Of a DNA stretch of 62,525 nucleotides, positions 45,009-60,533 are shown piece by piece (the stretch's first letter is position 1; the number at the start of each line of letters is the position of its first letter). The position numbers and the translations under genes were made by a program. The notes under the pieces were generated by a model. That model was given only the letters and a program-made list of their open reading frames with translations, was not told the origin of the DNA and ran no database searches. Source of the stretch: Acidobacteriota bacterium (lineage in GTDB: Bacteria; Acidobacteriota; Polarisedimenticolia; Gp22-AA2). The stretch spans positions 1 through 62,525 of the forward strand of contig JAGYID010000029.1 of assembly GCA_018606725.1 (NCBI GenBank), in the 5' to 3' direction.

Positions 45009-47225
45009 TCACCCTCTCTCGTAGAAGCCGCGCCCGTCGCGGGCCAGCTCAAGAAGATAGCGCGCCGCGAGGAAGCGCGGGCCGTAGCGGCCCGCCATCG
45101 CCTCGAGCCCCTGGACGATGGTCGCCGTCCCCAGGCTGTCGGCGTGCCGCAGCAGCCCGCCGCGGAATGCCGGGAAGCCGGTGCCGAACACCATCGCCAG
45201 GTCGACCTGTCCCGGGGCGCGCACGATGCCCGACTCCAGGCAGCGGGCGGCCTCGTTGATCATCGGGAACACCAGTCGGTTCTCGGCGGCCGCCGGATCG
45301 ATCGGCTGCCGCGCCGCCGACGCCAGGAGACCGTAGACCCCCGTGTTCGCCTCGCGCGGCGCGCCCGGGCGCCGCCCGCCGTCGTCGTCACCGCCGCCGT
45401 CGCCGGGCGGACCGGCGTAGACGTAGAAGCCGCGGCCCGACTTGCGGCCCAGCCAGCCCTTCTCCTTCATCGAGGCCAAGAGCCCCGAGCGGGGCGCGCG
45501 GTCGCGGAACGCCTCGGTCAGGACGCCGGCCACGTGCAGGGCGACGTCGAGACCGATCTGATCCAGCAGCGCGCACGGCCCCATCGGCATGCCGAACGCC
45601 AGCATGGTCCTGTCGATGTCGTCGATGCGCGCCCCCTCCTCGACCAGCAGCAGCGCTTCGCCGAGGTAGGCCATCAGGATCCTGTTGACCAGGAAGCCGG
45701 GCGCATCGCCGACCACGACCGGCGTCTTGCCGATCCGCTTCGCCAGGGCGACCGCGGTGGCCACCGTCTGGTCCGAAGTCTGCGGCCCCCGCACCACTTC
45801 GACCAGCGGCATCTTGTGGACCGGGTTGAAGAAATGCAGCCCGACGACGTTCTCGGGGTGGCGCGCCCGGGAGGCGATCGAATCGATCGGCAGCGACGAG
45901 GTGTTGGTCGCGAAGATGCAGGCCTCGCCGATGACCTCCTCGATGTCCCGCAGGACGCGGCGCTTGACCTCGAGCGATTCGACGACCGCCTCGATGACGA
46001 TGTCGGCGCGGCGGAAGCCGGTCGGGTCGAGGGTCGGGCGCAGCAGCGCCATGCGCCGGTCGAACTCGCGCCGGTCGATCCGTTTCTTCTTCAACTCGGC
46101 GCGATTCAGGTCCCAAGCGGCGCGCATGCCGCGCGCCAGCGGCGCGAGATCGATGTCCTTCAGACGGACCGGCAGGCCGGCGCGCGTCAGGGACTGGGCG
46201 ATGCCGCCCCCCATGACGCCTGCTCCGAGGACCGCCGCGGCGCGCAGATCGCGCGGCCGCACCGACGGGTCCTGGACGCCCGGGTCGCGGCGCGCTTCCT
46301 GGCGCAGGAAGAACAGCGACACGAGGCTCTTGCATGTGCGGCTGGCGGCGAGCTGGCCCAGCAGGTGGGCCTCGCGACGCAGGCCGGCCTCCATGCCGTA
46401 ACGCAGCCCGTGCACCACCGCCTCGATCGCCCGGTACGGCGCCGGGTACTCGGCTTCGTGGACTCGTGCGCGCAGCGTCCGCCGCGCCATCCGCCCCGCG
46501 GCCGCGGTCACCATCCAGCGAACCGGGTTGTAGCGCGCCGCCGGCGAGTCGCTCAGGGCGCGGCGCGGCCGGCGGTGCCCCGCGGCGGCGGCCAGGGCCA
46601 GCCGCTCCGCCGCCTCCAGCAGCGTCTCCGGCGGGGCGACGGCATCGACCAGGCCGAGCTTGAGCGCTTTGCGCGCATTCACCGAGCGCGCCCCGAGGAT
46701 CAGGTCGAGGGCGGGGCCGATCCCCAGCAGCCGCGGCAGGCGCTGCGTCCCGCCCCACCCCGGGATGATCCCCAGGCTCACTTCCGGCAATCCGATCTCG
46801 ACCCGCGCGTCGTCGGCGGCGACGCGGAAATGGCAGGCGAGGGCCAGCTCGGTGCCGCCACCGAGACAGGTGCCGTTGATCGCCGCGACCACCGGGAACG
46901 GCAGCCGGTCCATGGTGTCGAACAGCCGCTGTCCGCGGCGCGAGGCGCTCTCGGCGTCCTGGATGGTCCGCAGCGCCGCGATCTCCGAGACGTCGGCGCC
47001 GGCGATGAACGAACCGGGCTTGGCGCTGGTGACGATCATGGCGCGCACGTCCTTGTCGCGCGCCGCCTGGTCGAGCAGGATCTCGAGCACCGCGACCACC
47101 GGCCCGCCGAGGACGTTCACCTTCTCCTGCGGCCGGTCGAAGATCAGGAACGCCAGGCCGTCGCGCCGGGTCTCGAGGGTGACCCCCGGGCCATCGAGGC
47201 GCAGGGTGCGGTCGCCTTCGTCCAT
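45009..47225 (-). CDS. fadJ: Bifunctional enoyl-CoA hydratase / 3-hydroxyacyl-CoA dehydrogenase (FadJ/FadB-type)
   Basis: 738 aa. The N-terminal crotonase half has IAGADVSEIAAL, NGTCLGGGTELALACHFR and LPEVSLGIIPGWGGTQRLPRLL (both catalytic Glu). The dehydrogenase half begins VLGAGVMGGGIAQSLTRAG and includes TNTSSLPIDSIASR, GLHFFNPVHKMPLVEVV and GDAPGFLVNRIL. A polar Asp/Gly insert interrupts the C-terminal domain near YVYAGPPGDGGGDDDGG. Its ATG overlaps the thiolase TGA (ATGA). FadJ versus FadB cannot be decided by eye. Confidence 0.94.
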   Translation of the reverse strand: MDEGDRTLRLDGPGVTLETRRDGLAFLIFDRPQEKVNVLGGPVVAVLEILLDQAARDKDVRAMIVTSAKPGSFIAGADVSEIAALRTIQDAESASRRGQRLFDTMDRLPFPVVAAINGTCLGGGTELALACHFRVAADDARVEIGLPEVSLGIIPGWGGTQRLPRLLGIGPALDLILGARSVNARKALKLGLVDAVAPPETLLEAAERLALAAAAGHRRPRRALSDSPAARYNPVRWMVTAAAGRMARRTLRARVHEAEYPAPYRAIEAVVHGLRYGMEAGLRREAHLLGQLAASRTCKSLVSLFFLRQEARRDPGVQDPSVRPRDLRAAAVLGAGVMGGGIAQSLTRAGLPVRLKDIDLAPLARGMRAAWDLNRAELKKKRIDRREFDRRMALLRPTLDPTGFRRADIVIEAVVESLEVKRRVLRDIEEVIGEACIFATNTSSLPIDSIASRARHPENVVGLHFFNPVHKMPLVEVVRGPQTSDQTVATAVALAKRIGKTPVVVGDAPGFLVNRILMAYLGEALLLVEEGARIDDIDRTMLAFGMPMGPCALLDQIGLDVALHVAGVLTEAFRDRAPRSGLLASMKEKGWLGRKSGRGFYVYAGPPGDGGGDDDGGRRPGAPREANTGVYGLLASAARQPIDPAAAENRLVFPMINEAARCLESGIVRAPGQVDLAMVFGTGFPAFRGGLLRHADSLGTATIVQGLEAMAGRYGPRFLAARYLLELARDGRGFYERG

Positions 47226-48514
47226 CACGATCGCTCCACGATGATCGCCGCGCCCTGCCCGCCGCCGATGCACAGCGCCGCCAGCCCGAGGGCCCGGTCG
47301 CGCCGGGCCATTTCCTTCAGGAGCGTCAGCACCAGCCGGACGCCGGAGCAGCCGACCGGGTGGCCGAGGGCGATGGCGCCGCCGTTGACGTTGGTGCGCG
47401 ACGGGTCCGGCTCGCCGAGCGCCGCGGCCAGCCCCAGCTCGTCGCGCGCGAAGGCCTCCGAGCCGAACGCCTGCCGCACCGCCAGCACCTGCACGGCGAA
47501 CGCTTCGTTGATCTCGAACAGGTCGAGGTCTCGCATCCCGACTCCGGCGCGCTCCAGCGCCACCGCCGCGGCGTACACCGGCCCCAGGCCCATCACCGCC
47601 GGGTCGAGCCCGGCGAAGCCGAACGAGCGGATCCTCCCGAGGTACGGGATGCCGAGGGCCCGCGCCTTCTCCTCCGAAGCGATCACCAGCGACGCGGCGC
47701 CGTCGGTGATCATGCAGGAGTTGCCGGCGGTCACCGTGCCATAGTCGCGGTCGAAGACCGGGCGCAGCCCGGCCAGCTGCTCGAGGCTCTGGTCGTCGCG
47801 CGGCCCGACGTCGTCGCGCACCGGATCCAGCCGGGGCGGCGGGAAGATCGGGACGATCTCCTGACGCAGCCGCTCGCGCGCCGCCACCGCCCGCCGGTGG
47901 CTCTCGAGCGCGAAGGCGTCCTGATCCTCCCGCGAAATGTGGAAGCGGCGCGCCAGCAGCTCGGCGGTCTCCCCCATGTTGAGCCCGCTGACGGCGTCAC
48001 GCAACCCGACCTCGAGCGCCGCGATCGGCTTCAGGTGCCGCAGCGGCACGCGCCACAGGGCGGCCAGCCGCCCCAGCGGCGTGCGCGCCTTGCGCAGGCG
48101 CATCAGGTCCTCGGTGAACGCCAGATCGAACTGCAGCGGGATGCGTGACATCGATTCGACGCCCCCGGCGACGACCACGTCGGCCAGCCCCGACTCGATG
48201 CGGTGCCAGGCCGAGACGATCGCCTGCATGCCGGAGCCGCAGTTCTGGTTGACGGTGAAGGCCGGCACCCGGCGCGGGATGCCGGCCTTGAGCGCCGCGA
48301 CCCGCGCCAGGGTGGTCGATTCGGCCGGCTGGGCGATGTTGCCGACGATGACCTCGTCGACCTCCGCCGGGTCGAGATCGATGCGGGCCATCGCCTCGGC
48401 GATGGTGAGGCGGGACAGCTCGTCGGCCGGGACGTCCTTGAGGATGCCCCACGACTTGCAGAACGGCGTGCGCACGCCGTCGAGCACGACGACGCTGCGC
48501 CGGGCCGGATTCAT
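47225..48514 (-). CDS. fadI: Acetyl-CoA acyltransferase (3-ketoacyl-CoA thiolase)
   Basis: 429 aa thiolase cleaving 3-ketoacyl-CoA in the last step of beta-oxidation. The nucleophile is Cys in VNQNCGSGMQAI; then GGVESMSRIPL, ITDGAASLVIASEE, NEAFAVQVLAV, GGAIALGHPVGCSG (catalytic His) and CIGGGQGAA (second Cys). It is longer than degradative thiolases of about 390 aa and fits the FadI type. ATG 48514 follows GGGGAGG. It lies 22 bases after the activator gene and overlaps fadJ. Confidence 0.94.
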   Translation of the reverse strand: MNPARRSVVVLDGVRTPFCKSWGILKDVPADELSRLTIAEAMARIDLDPAEVDEVIVGNIAQPAESTTLARVAALKAGIPRRVPAFTVNQNCGSGMQAIVSAWHRIESGLADVVVAGGVESMSRIPLQFDLAFTEDLMRLRKARTPLGRLAALWRVPLRHLKPIAALEVGLRDAVSGLNMGETAELLARRFHISREDQDAFALESHRRAVAARERLRQEIVPIFPPPRLDPVRDDVGPRDDQSLEQLAGLRPVFDRDYGTVTAGNSCMITDGAASLVIASEEKARALGIPYLGRIRSFGFAGLDPAVMGLGPVYAAAVALERAGVGMRDLDLFEINEAFAVQVLAVRQAFGSEAFARDELGLAAALGEPDPSRTNVNGGAIALGHPVGCSGVRLVLTLLKEMARRDRALGLAALCIGGGQGAAIIVERS

Positions 48515-48536
48515 GCCGCCTCCCCGAAGCAACCGC

Positions 48537-49988
<1,452 letters not shown>

Positions 49989-50172
49989 GTCCTCGGACCC
50001 GCTCCCCGGCGGGATGATAGCGCAGAGCGCCCCCGGTGGCCCCTCCGACATCCTCCAAACCCTCCTCTCCACCTTCACGAGACGACCCGTGCGGCGGCCC
50101 GCGGGCACGACCATCCACTGCGACGGGTGAAATTGCCCCGGTCGTTGACTCCCCTCCGGGGACTGCCGCAGA

Positions 50173-51729
50173 ATGCCACGCATGCCCGGGACCGAGACCC
50201 GCCTTCCGGAAGGGCAGCGGGGCGGCGGCGCGATCCTTCCGGCGCTCTGCCTGCTGGCCGCCCTGCGCGTCGCCTTCATGAGCGCCGCCTTCCCGTTCTT
50301 CAACAACGTGGACGAGGAGGCGCATTTCGACCTGGTCTGCAAGTACTCCCATGGTCACGTCCCGCGCGGGCTCGAGCCGTACGGCGAGGAGGCGGCGCGG
50401 CTCATCGTCCGTTTCGCGACCCTCGAATACGGGCGCAGCCCGGAGGAGTTCCCGGGGGGGAGCGTGCCGCCGCCCCCCTGGCTCGGGTTCGAGCGTCCCA
50501 CCGCCGAGGTGGAGGCGGCGCGCGCCTCCTGGCAGAGCCAGGGGAACCACGAGGCGACCCAGCCACCCGCCTACTACGCCGTCGCCGGGCTCTGGTACCG
50601 CCTTGGGAAGGGGATCGGACTCCAGGGTGGGCGGCTCCTGTACTGGATCCGCATCCTGAACGTGCCGATCTACGCCGCGGTCGTCTGGATCGCGGGGAGG
50701 ATCGCGGCGCGCGCCTGGCCCAGGTCGCCGACCGTGAAGTATGGAGCGCCGTTCCTGCTCGCGTTCCTGCCCCAGGACGTCTTCTACACCATCAACAGCG
50801 ACGTCCTGTCCCCCCTCATGACGGGGCTGGCGCTCCTGGGGCTCCTGGCGATCCGCCGGGACGGTGGGCGCTCGCTCCCGCTCTGCGGCGTGACCGGTCT
50901 CGCCGCCGCAGCCGCATGCCTGACCAAGGTCACGAACGCCGCCGTGCTGCCGCTCGTGGCGTACGTCGGCATGACGGGGCTGCTGCGGGCCGGGTCGCCG
51001 GAGGAGCGCCGGCGTCGCCTCCCCGGGGCTGCCCTCCTGGCGGGGGCCGCCGCCGGCCCGGTGCTGGCCTGGGTGGTGCGCAACGCCGTGGCGATCGGAG
51101 ATCCGACCGGATCGGCCGCCAAGATCGCGTCGCTCGGCTGGGCGACCAAGCCGCTCGGGGCGATCCTCGACCATCCGTTGCTCACGCCGGCCGGGCTGTG
51201 GCTCTTCTGGCGGGAGCTCATGGCCTTGTTCTGGCGCGGGGAGCTCGTCTGGCACATGCAACCCCTCGGAATCGGGTGGGTCGACCTCGTGTACGCCGTC
51301 ACGTCGCTCGTCCTGCTCGCCGCGGCCATCGCCGGTCTGATGTGGGATCGGAGGCGGCGTGCCGAGCCGCCCGACCCCGGCCGGCCCGCCGAGGCGACCG
51401 GCCTGCCCGGTGCGACCGAGCCGTTCTGCCTCGCGCTCGTCGCCGGCGCGATCGCCTCGTTGATGGTCCTGTCGCTCCTGTTCGATTTCGGGGATTCCTG
51501 GTATCCGTCGCGCGATCACCCCTACTTCGTGTCGGGGCGATTGATCGCCGGGGCGCTCATCCCGTTTGCCATCCTGTACGCGCGCGGCCTGGAGCGGATC
51601 CTGCCGCCGGGCGCGCGCCGCCGCGGGGGGCTGGCGGTTCTCGTGGCGCTCGGGATGGTGTCCGTCGCGTCGGAGGCGTGGCTGGCGCGCGGTCCGGTGG
51701 CCAGCCTGTACAACTGGTTTCACATGTGA
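50173..51729 (+). CDS. Polytopic membrane protein, DUF2142/GT-C-like glycosyltransferase
   Basis: 518 aa with about ten membrane helices. The first loop holds NNVDEEAHFD, the acidic D-E-x-x-H pattern of GT-C enzymes and DUF2142 proteins. A large extracytoplasmic segment with NHEATQPPAYYA, and the last helices with YFVSGRLIAGALIPFAI, are also typical. It probably moves a sugar from a lipid carrier onto a periplasmic acceptor; donor and acceptor are unknown. Two ATGs (50173 and 50182) are in frame; TTGACT at 50145 with CAGAAT 18 bases on hints at a leaderless start at the second. Confidence 0.82.
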   Translation: MPRMPGTETRLPEGQRGGGAILPALCLLAALRVAFMSAAFPFFNNVDEEAHFDLVCKYSHGHVPRGLEPYGEEAARLIVRFATLEYGRSPEEFPGGSVPPPPWLGFERPTAEVEAARASWQSQGNHEATQPPAYYAVAGLWYRLGKGIGLQGGRLLYWIRILNVPIYAAVVWIAGRIAARAWPRSPTVKYGAPFLLAFLPQDVFYTINSDVLSPLMTGLALLGLLAIRRDGGRSLPLCGVTGLAAAAACLTKVTNAAVLPLVAYVGMTGLLRAGSPEERRRRLPGAALLAGAAAGPVLAWVVRNAVAIGDPTGSAAKIASLGWATKPLGAILDHPLLTPAGLWLFWRELMALFWRGELVWHMQPLGIGWVDLVYAVTSLVLLAAAIAGLMWDRRRRAEPPDPGRPAEATGLPGATEPFCLALVAGAIASLMVLSLLFDFGDSWYPSRDHPYFVSGRLIAGALIPFAILYARGLERILPPGARRRGGLAVLVALGMVSVASEAWLARGPVASLYNWFHM

Positions 51730-51764
51730 CCATGCCCGGCGGAGGCGCGGTCGTTTCCCGCGCT

Positions 51765-51772
51765 GCTATACT
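51765..51772 (+). promoter_or_regulatory. Extended -10 promoter of the aminotransferase gene
   Basis: TGCTATACT, an extended -10 without a good -35, ends nine bases before the ATG at 51782. The mRNA should be nearly leaderless. Confidence 0.5.
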
Positions 51773-51781
51773 GCCGGCCGC

Positions 51782-53089
51782 ATGCGAAGCAGTTCCCGCC
51801 GCCCCTTCTATCTCAACCTCTGGTACACGGGGGAGGCTGCGGCGCGCCGGGCCACCGCCGCCAACACCGTCGTCGGCAGCCACGGGATGAGCCTCACCTT
51901 CGGGAACGGGGCCACCGTCGAGGACTGGTTCGGGCAGTACTTCGTGAACAACATCGGCGCCGGGCGCGTCGATGTCGCGCGGGCCCTGGCGGACCAGGCG
52001 CGGCGGCTGTCGTGGGTCTCCCCTTCCAGCTTCGCCGAGGTGCGCCTGGAGCTCACGCGCGATCTCCTGAGCGTGTTGCCGCGACGTCTCACGACGCCGC
52101 AGTTCGGCGTCGGGGGGTCGGACGCCATCGAGAACGCCATGCGGGCCGCGCGGCGGGTGACCGGTCGGACCCGCGTCCTGACATTCTCGCCGTGCTACCA
52201 CGGCGACACGATCACCATCGAGAACCTCTGCGGGTTGCCGCTGACGCCCTACGGCGACCGGCGGCCATGGGCCGTCAAGACCTCCTCGCCCTACGAGCTG
52301 TGGGAGGCTGCCGGGAGGGACTGGGCGCGTGCCAACGACCTGGCGCTCGAGCGGGCGGAGCGGACGATGGCGCGTCATGGGGCGAAGACGTTCGCCGCCG
52401 TGGTCGTCGAGCCGGTCATGTGGATGTCGGGGGCGGTGCCCCTGTCGCCCGCGCTGTCGCGCGGGCTGCGCGCGCTCTGCGATCGTCACGGCATCAAGCT
52501 GATCGCCGACGAGGTGGTCACCGGCTTCGGGAGGACGGGCCGCTGGTTCGGCTCACAGACAGTCGGGCTCGTTCCCGACGCCATCGTCTGCGCCAAGGGG
52601 ATGACCGGCGGGTATGCGCCGCTCGGAGCGGTGGTGTTCGAGCGTTCGTGGGGAGAGTGGCTGCGGCGCAAGGGGTTCAACCACGGCCTGACCTTCGGCG
52701 GCCACCCTCTCGGCTGCGCGGCGGCGCGCGCCACGATCCGCATCCTGAAGGCGGAGCGCCTGGTGGAGCGCGCCGCGGCGATGGGCCGGCGGCTGCGTGA
52801 CGGCCTGGAGGCGCTGCGCGCTGCGCACCCCGACCGGGTCGCGGACGTGCGCGGCAGCGGTCTTCTCCTCGCCCTGCAGATCGAGCCGGGCCGCGCCCGC
52901 CGTTCGCGCCCCCACGTGACCGCCGCGGAGCGCGTCACGGCGCTCTCCGCCGCCGCGCGCCAGGCGGGCCTCCTGCTCACGACCACCGGCGACGGCTCGG
53001 GGCTCCTGTTCGCCCCGGCGTTCATCGTCACGCCGCGTCAGATCGACAGGCTCTTCGGGGTGCTCGACCGCGGGCTCGCCGCGATCTGA
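51782..53089 (+). CDS. Class III PLP-dependent aminotransferase
   Basis: 435 aa. Family motifs in order: GVGGSDAIENAMRAARRVTG, FSPCYHGDTI, AVVVEPVMW, LIADEVVTGFGRTG with the cofactor Asp, CAKGMTGGYAPLGAVV with the Schiff-base Lys at about 272, and HGLTFGGHPLGCAAA. It belongs to the omega-aminotransferase/acetylornithine group; the amine substrate cannot be set by eye. There is no ribosome site before ATG 51782, in keeping with the extended -10 box just upstream. It follows the membrane protein by about 50 bases. Confidence 0.92.
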   Translation: MRSSSRRPFYLNLWYTGEAAARRATAANTVVGSHGMSLTFGNGATVEDWFGQYFVNNIGAGRVDVARALADQARRLSWVSPSSFAEVRLELTRDLLSVLPRRLTTPQFGVGGSDAIENAMRAARRVTGRTRVLTFSPCYHGDTITIENLCGLPLTPYGDRRPWAVKTSSPYELWEAAGRDWARANDLALERAERTMARHGAKTFAAVVVEPVMWMSGAVPLSPALSRGLRALCDRHGIKLIADEVVTGFGRTGRWFGSQTVGLVPDAIVCAKGMTGGYAPLGAVVFERSWGEWLRRKGFNHGLTFGGHPLGCAAARATIRILKAERLVERAAAMGRRLRDGLEALRAAHPDRVADVRGSGLLLALQIEPGRARRSRPHVTAAERVTALSAAARQAGLLLTTTGDGSGLLFAPAFIVTPRQIDRLFGVLDRGLAAI

Positions 53090-53125
53090 CATGCGCTGCC
53101 GGGGACGGTTCTCGATCGAGGGGCG

Positions 53126-54709
53126 TTACTTCTCCTCGTCCCCCTGCACGCGCAGAGTCACGTAGCGCGAGATTGGGTCGGCTCCGGTGCGGGTCGAGGG
53201 ACTGAGGATGTAGAACACCACCAGGCCGCCGGTCTTGACCTTGCGGATCTCGCGGCGGTAATCGGCGACGTTGCCGATCGGGGTGCGGTTCACCTCCAGG
53301 ATGATGTCGCCCTCGCTGATCTGCTTCTCGTAGGCCTCGGAGACCTTCGAAACTTCGGTGACGACCACGCCTTTGGTGTCGTTGGGCAGATCCAGCTGGC
53401 GCATCACCTGGGGGCTGAGGTCCTGGACGGTGAGGCCGAGGCGCCTCTCATTCGGCTCCTCCTGCTCCTCGCCGCCCTCCTCCCCGCCTTTGCCGGCACC
53501 GGCCTGACCGATGAAGTCGGCCCGATCGGCCAGCTTGGCGTTCAGCGTCGTCTCCTTGCCGCCCCGCAGAACGGTGAGCTTGACGGTCGCGCCCGGCGCC
53601 TTGGCGGAGATGATCCTCACCACTTCGCTGGTGCTGCCCACCGGCTTGCCGTCGACACCGACGATGACGTCGCCGCGCTTGATGCCGGCCTGTTCGGCCG
53701 GCAGCCCGGGCTTGACCGCCTGCACCAGCGCCCCCTTGTCGTTCGGCAGGTTCCAGGCCTCGACGACGTCCGGGGTGACCTCGCCCAGCTCGATGCCCAG
53801 GTAACCGCGCGCCACGCGGCCCTTCGACTTGAGCTGGTCCATGATCTCCTTGGCGACGTTGACCGGCACGGCGAAGCCGATCCCCTGCCCGACGCTGCTG
53901 ATGGCGGTGTTGACCCCGACGACCTCGCCGGCGAGATTGACCAGCGGCCCGCCGGAATTCCCGAAGTTGATGGCGGCGTCGGTCTGGATGAAGTTGTCCA
54001 GGGAGAAATCGCGCGACAGGTCGCGCAGCACGCGCCCCTTGGCGCTGACCACTCCCACCGTCACGGTGTGGTCGTAGTTGAGCGGGTTGCCGACCGCCAG
54101 CACCCAGTCGCCGACCCGCATGGCGTCCGAGTCGCCGAGCGCCAGCACCGGCAGACGGTTGTCCGCCTTGATCTTGATCAGCGCCAGGTCGGTGCCGGGG
54201 TCGGAGCCGATGATGTCCGCCTGGTAGTCGCGCCGGTCACCGGTCAGGCGGACGCGGATCTTGGTGGCGTCCTCGACGACGTGATAGTTGGTGAGGATGT
54301 AGCCGTCGTCGCTGATCAGGAAGCCGGAGCCGCCGCTCTGCTCGAAGCGCGGCTCTTCGGGCTGTTGCTGGGGCGAGCGGCGATCGGGGCCGAAGAAGAA
54401 CTCGAAGGGGTCGCCGTGATACGGGCGGCCGCCGCGTCCGGATTTCGGCTTGACGGTCTCGGTCGAGGTGATGCTGACGACCGCCGGATTGACCCGCTCG
54501 GCGATGTCGGCAAAGGTCGCCGGCACGGTCGCGACCGGGCCGGACGCCGCCGCCATCTGCGCCTTGGCCGCCGCGTGCAGCGGCCGGTCATCGAGGTTGT
54601 CGGCCCGTCCGGGAACGGTGAAATTCAAGCCGCCGGCGAGCACCAGTCCGAAGATGACGGACGCCGCGGCGATCAGCGCCACCGTCACCGGTTTCGTGGT
54701 CTTCTGCAT
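53126..54709 (-). CDS. degP: Periplasmic serine protease DegP/HtrA (Do family)
   Basis: 527 aa protease and chaperone of the envelope. One N-terminal helix (VTVALIAAASVIFGLVLAGG) is a signal peptide or anchor. The trypsin-like domain has the triad H143 (TNYHVVEDA), D174 (DPGTDLALIK) and S252 (NFGNSGGPL). Two PDZ domains follow (ARGYLGIELGEV and RRLGLTVQDLS), separated by an acidic Gly/Glu linker. ATG 54709 is the clear start of homology; TTG 54715, six bases after AAGGAG, may be the true initiation codon. It has its own sigma-70 promoter. Confidence 0.94.
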   Translation of the reverse strand: MQKTTKPVTVALIAAASVIFGLVLAGGLNFTVPGRADNLDDRPLHAAAKAQMAAASGPVATVPATFADIAERVNPAVVSITSTETVKPKSGRGGRPYHGDPFEFFFGPDRRSPQQQPEEPRFEQSGGSGFLISDDGYILTNYHVVEDATKIRVRLTGDRRDYQADIIGSDPGTDLALIKIKADNRLPVLALGDSDAMRVGDWVLAVGNPLNYDHTVTVGVVSAKGRVLRDLSRDFSLDNFIQTDAAINFGNSGGPLVNLAGEVVGVNTAISSVGQGIGFAVPVNVAKEIMDQLKSKGRVARGYLGIELGEVTPDVVEAWNLPNDKGALVQAVKPGLPAEQAGIKRGDVIVGVDGKPVGSTSEVVRIISAKAPGATVKLTVLRGGKETTLNAKLADRADFIGQAGAGKGGEEGGEEQEEPNERRLGLTVQDLSPQVMRQLDLPNDTKGVVVTEVSKVSEAYEKQISEGDIILEVNRTPIGNVADYRREIRKVKTGGLVVFYILSPSTRTGADPISRYVTLRVQGDEEK

Positions 54710-54776
54710 GGTCAATCCCGACTCCTTGAGGTCCAGCGTGGACTCTCGTTCGTGGGCCACCTGTACGAAGAACGGC

Positions 54777-54805
54777 AGTATAGGACCGCCCTCCCCGGCC
54801 GTCAA
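54777..54805 (-). promoter_or_regulatory. Sigma-70-type promoter of degP
   Basis: On the minus strand, TTGACG (54805-54800), a 17-base spacer and TATACT (54782-54777). The TGA within the -35 hexamer is the stop codon of the receiver gene upstream. Confidence 0.82.
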
Positions 54806-55239
54806 GAAACGCCCCGGTCGCGCAGCTCATCGCGCGCCGGGTTCGCCGCCGCCGGTTCATCCTGCAGCGCCGCCCGGATGCTGGAGAGCAGGCGGGCCGC
54901 GTCGACCGGTTTCTCGATGACCTCGGTCACGCCCAGGCGGCCGGCCCGGCGTCGCAGCTCGTCGCTGATCAGGGCGCTGATCAGCAGCACCGCCGGACCG
55001 GAAGCGCGAGGGACCGCCGTCTCCGCACGGCGCACGCATGCCAGCAGGTCGAGCCCGGCCATGCGGGGCATCATCTGATCGAGGATGAGGAGGTCGATTC
55101 CCGCGAGGGGGGCCGGATCGCTGAGCAGGCGCTCCGGCTCGTCGGAAAGCACCACCCGGTGTCCGAGCCGCTTCAGGAGGCGTCCGTAGGCCTCGAGGGA
55201 AGCGCGGTCGTCGTCGACGACGAGGATGGTTCGCACCAT
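54802..55239 (-). CDS. Stand-alone receiver (CheY/Spo0F-like) response regulator
   Basis: 145 aa, a single receiver domain. The acidic pocket DDD is at residues 9-11, the acceptor is D54 in LLILDQMMPRM, a conserved Ser sits in LLISALIS, and the Lys is in VIEKPVD. There is no output domain, only a short Pro/Asp-rich tail. No ribosome site precedes the ATG, which lies about six bases from the expected sigma-54 RNA start. It follows the kinase-ligA-NtrC operon and precedes degP. It may be a phosphate relay or sink, or bind a protein target; the target is unknown. Confidence 0.9.
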   Translation of the reverse strand: MVRTILVVDDDRASLEAYGRLLKRLGHRVVLSDEPERLLSDPAPLAGIDLLILDQMMPRMAGLDLLACVRRAETAVPRASGPAVLLISALISDELRRRAGRLGVTEVIEKPVDAARLLSSIRAALQDEPAAANPARDELRDRGVS

Positions 55240-55254
55240 GACCCGGAGTGAGAC

Positions 55255-55270
55255 AGCAAGCGGTGTGCCA
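55255..55270 (-). promoter_or_regulatory. Sigma-54 promoter of the stand-alone receiver gene
   Basis: On the minus strand, TGGCAC (55270-55265), five bases and TTGCT (55259-55255), a match to every invariant position of the -24/-12 consensus. RNA should begin near 55245, a few bases before the ATG. Confidence 0.82.
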
Positions 55271-55384
55271 CGGTCGGGAGCGGCGCGGGGCCTGCCCGTC
55301 GACCGGCTGCAAACCGCTCGTCCCTTGCGGCTTGCGGGACACGCCGGCTTTCCTCGTCGAAGTTTGACGGGCGTCGCGACGGGG

Positions 55385-55428
55385 ATGGCGTGCTCCGTCG
55401 CGGACCGTCTGGCACGCCATTTTGGCGT
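55385..55428. promoter_or_regulatory. Cluster of inverted repeats, probable upstream activator sites
   Basis: ATGGCGTGC (55385-55393) is a perfect inverted copy of GCACGCCAT (55412-55420). ACGCCA (55414-55419), three bases and TGGCGT (55423-55428) make a second dyad. Three TGGCGT half-sites therefore lie 140-180 bases upstream of the sigma-54 start, a normal enhancer distance. Confidence 0.6.
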
Positions 55429-55431
55429 CGA

Positions 55432-60478
<5,047 letters not shown>

Positions 60479-60533
60479 TCACCGGGTTCGCGCAGATGGG
60501 ACGCGGTGTGCTCGTGCCGACCGCAGAGGATCC

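Noticed and set aside
55409-55427. Plus-strand TGGCAC followed by TTTTGG resembling a sigma-54 site
   Set aside because: The -12 GC is absent and no plus-strand gene follows; better explained as part of the inverted repeats.
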